Shown here piece after piece: positions 62,561 to 64,000 of a stretch of DNA of 64,000 bases. The first letter of the stretch is position 1. Each line of letters begins with the position of its first letter. The notes under the pieces were generated by a model. It did no database searches, was not told the DNA's origin, and saw only the letters and a list, made by a program, of their open reading frames with translations. The DNA comes from Candidatus Gastranaerophilales bacterium (GTDB taxonomy: Bacteria; Cyanobacteriota; Vampirovibrionia; Gastranaerophilales; Gastranaerophilaceae), in assembly GCA_944325025.1 (NCBI GenBank), contig CALUYN010000007.1:1-64000 (forward strand). Reading direction: 5' to 3'. A program made the position numbers and the translations under genes.

Positions 62561-64000
62561 ATGTTAGTAGGAAAATTAACTTACGATAGCATAAAGCAGC
62601 GACAGAAACCAAAAGGAGATTTATCTCCTAAACATGTTCCTCTTTCTTCCGAGTTCATGTCTTTAAAAAATAATTTAAACGAGAGACCTTTAAAAAATAA
62701 TCACCAGGATTTATCTTTTAAAGGTCTTTCTTTTAGCGGTGACAACAAAGATAAGAAAAAACCGTCTGCTCTGGCGCCGACTCTCGCAATGGTGGGAACT
62801 TTAGCAGGTATTGGACTTGCTCTAAGGCTTGCGCCTTCATATACAAAAGCCGGAGATTACAGCATTTCGGAATTTAAAAATTTTGCCCGCAAATATATGG
62901 GTATTACAAGACATATTGACGGTAAAGATGTAACAACTTCTATTGGGCAGGAACTTTTAGAACATCTCCAAAAATCAGAACTGACTAAAAAGATGATTAA
63001 TATTAAAGGGGACAGAATTTTCTTTAAGAAAAAAACTATCCCGCAGCTCATCTGGGACGGCCTGATTTACCCGTTTAAAATACTTCCGGGAGATATCTTA
63101 AACGGTACGGTCAAAGTATTAGGCAAAATTAAACCTTTAGAAAATTGGTCAACAAAAACTTTAAATAAACCGCTTTTCAAAAAAATAAGACAACGCTCTA
63201 AAATTGATGCACAGGTAAATTCATTACGCGGACTTTTTGAAACAGCAAATAACCTTAAAGGCAAATCCGAAAAAGAAATTTCATCCGCAATTTTCCAACG
63301 TTCGGTTAAAATGTTTGATCCTAAAACAGGAAATTACGATACAAAACATGAAAGATCCCTCAACAGACTTGTTTCGGGGCTTCCACCTGCAATATTCCTT
63401 GCAAATGATGCATACAACCTATCCAGAATGATGGATGACGATAAAAAAGCTGCAAACCATGAACAAAAAGTCAGATTTAAGCAAGAAATGGCTAGAATAG
63501 GCTTTAATGCTTATATTACTCTTGTAACTCTGGGAGCTTTGAATAAATATATTAACAATTCTAAAATGGGAATTATGCTGATGACTGCGCTTACAACGCT
63601 TACTACAGAAGCATTTTCACGTATCATTAACGGCAAACATATTACAAGACTTACACCAGAAGAAGCCAGAGCCGAAAATGAAAGAAATCACGCGCCGGAA
63701 GCCGAAATTAAACCGGATCTGTCATTCAAATCAGCAGAACATAAAGACAAAGACAAACAGCAAAAACCGCTTCTATCACTAGGTACAGTTGCAAAAGCAA
63801 TAGGGGCAATTATCGCAGGCGGTTTTGCAATAAAGGGCTTGAGAAAAATCAATACTGTTGATAATGCCTGGAAAGATTTCTCCGGTTTCTTTAAAAGAGT
63901 TTACAACGATGCAACTCAAATAAAAGATTTTAAAATATCAAAAGAAAAATTTAATAATATTACAAAAGTACTTGAAGAAAACGGTTTTACAGAACTTGCC
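62561..64000 (+). CDS. Large unknown protein with LSFKG motif (3' partial)
   Basis: The frame starting at the ATG 62561 (AAGGAAAAG upstream) is open for 480 codons to the window end. The N-terminus is polar, with LSFKGLSFSGDNKDKKK near residue 48, like the SFG/FEG motif in other unknowns here. A hydrophobic stretch (APTLAMVGTLAGIGLALRLA, about 66-85) and two further ones (near 315-345 and 410-430) suggest a membrane protein. The LSFK motif recurs near residue 388 (PDLSFKSAEHKDKDKQQK). No family recognised. Confidence 0.8.
   Translation, partial: MLVGKLTYDSIKQRQKPKGDLSPKHVPLSSEFMSLKNNLNERPLKNNHQDLSFKGLSFSGDNKDKKKPSALAPTLAMVGTLAGIGLALRLAPSYTKAGDYSISEFKNFARKYMGITRHIDGKDVTTSIGQELLEHLQKSELTKKMINIKGDRIFFKKKTIPQLIWDGLIYPFKILPGDILNGTVKVLGKIKPLENWSTKTLNKPLFKKIRQRSKIDAQVNSLRGLFETANNLKGKSEKEISSAIFQRSVKMFDPKTGNYDTKHERSLNRLVSGLPPAIFLANDAYNLSRMMDDDKKAANHEQKVRFKQEMARIGFNAYITLVTLGALNKYINNSKMGIMLMTALTTLTTEAFSRIINGKHITRLTPEEARAENERNHAPEAEIKPDLSFKSAEHKDKDKQQKPLLSLGTVAKAIGAIIAGGFAIKGLRKINTVDNAWKDFSGFFKRVYNDATQIKDFKISKEKFNNITKVLEENGFTELA

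Noticed and set aside
1..64000. CRISPR arrays, rRNA genes, prophage or IS transposase
   Set aside because: No regularly spaced repeat-spacer pattern, rRNA sequence, phage structural gene or transposase was seen on either strand.

Overview
The window is AT-rich bacterial chromosome with single-copy housekeeping genes on both strands. Gene content points to a Gram-negative-type anaerobe: KdsC, an MCE-domain protein, type IV pilus PilM/N/O-like proteins, AdhE, and an FtsZ/SepF/YggS division set. Several pilin-like proteins carry a leader of the type AFTLAEVLITLGIIG. With the many lineage-specific proteins this suggests a non-photosynthetic cyanobacterial relative (Vampirovibrionia/Melainabacteria, order Gastranaerophilales). 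That placement is inferred from recalled family features; no search was run.

Layout. 1-6300: most of the S10/spc ribosomal operon (rplV to rplR), punctuated by GC-rich repeats and closed by a long hairpin; rpsE, rpmD, rplO and secY do not follow. 6380-10240: a DnaJ-type chaperone, then gcvT-gcvH-gcvPA. 10237-18500: small proteins, tRNA-Val, tRNA-Cys, a TPM-domain protein, pilin 1, adhE and a 470 bp element with terminal inverted repeats. 18500-24800: an orphan terminator that may end a small RNA, kdsC-TPR-lysC, a histidine kinase, an XRE regulator and a ComF-like protein. 24800-31330: a radical SAM protein, a PilM-PilN fusion with a PilO-like protein, nadA-rlmB-sigma factor. 31326-32025: a 700 bp islet bounded by a duplicated sigma-gene 3' end, holding a predicted structured RNA and a possible toxin. 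32087-43460: pilin 2, rpsA, ispH, two large lineage-specific proteins, fba, a LysM repeat protein, ftsZ and nadK. 43510-52800: pilins 3 and 4 with sepF, yggS, a TPR-glycosyltransferase, an orphan DNA methyltransferase and mutL. 52846-64000: DAHP synthase, TPR proteins, VKOR-DsbA and QueH, asparaginase, upp, an MCE protein, a putative omega subunit, punA, a repeat-rich gap and a large protein that runs off the end.

The most notable pattern is the set of four pilin-like genes (12645, 33025, 45077 and 52800 are their start codons). Each has a good ribosome binding site and start codon, then a run of 8 to 10 G or C within about 40 bases, then repeat-derived sequence, and only then the conserved prepilin segment. 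Two are in frame and two are out of frame. Pilins 3 and 4 are essentially identical over 0.67 kb, differ by exactly two 7-base repeat units in the leader, and diverge in the C-terminal part. This looks like phase variation combined with gene conversion (antigenic variation) of secreted pilins. The DNA shows the pattern; switching itself is inference.
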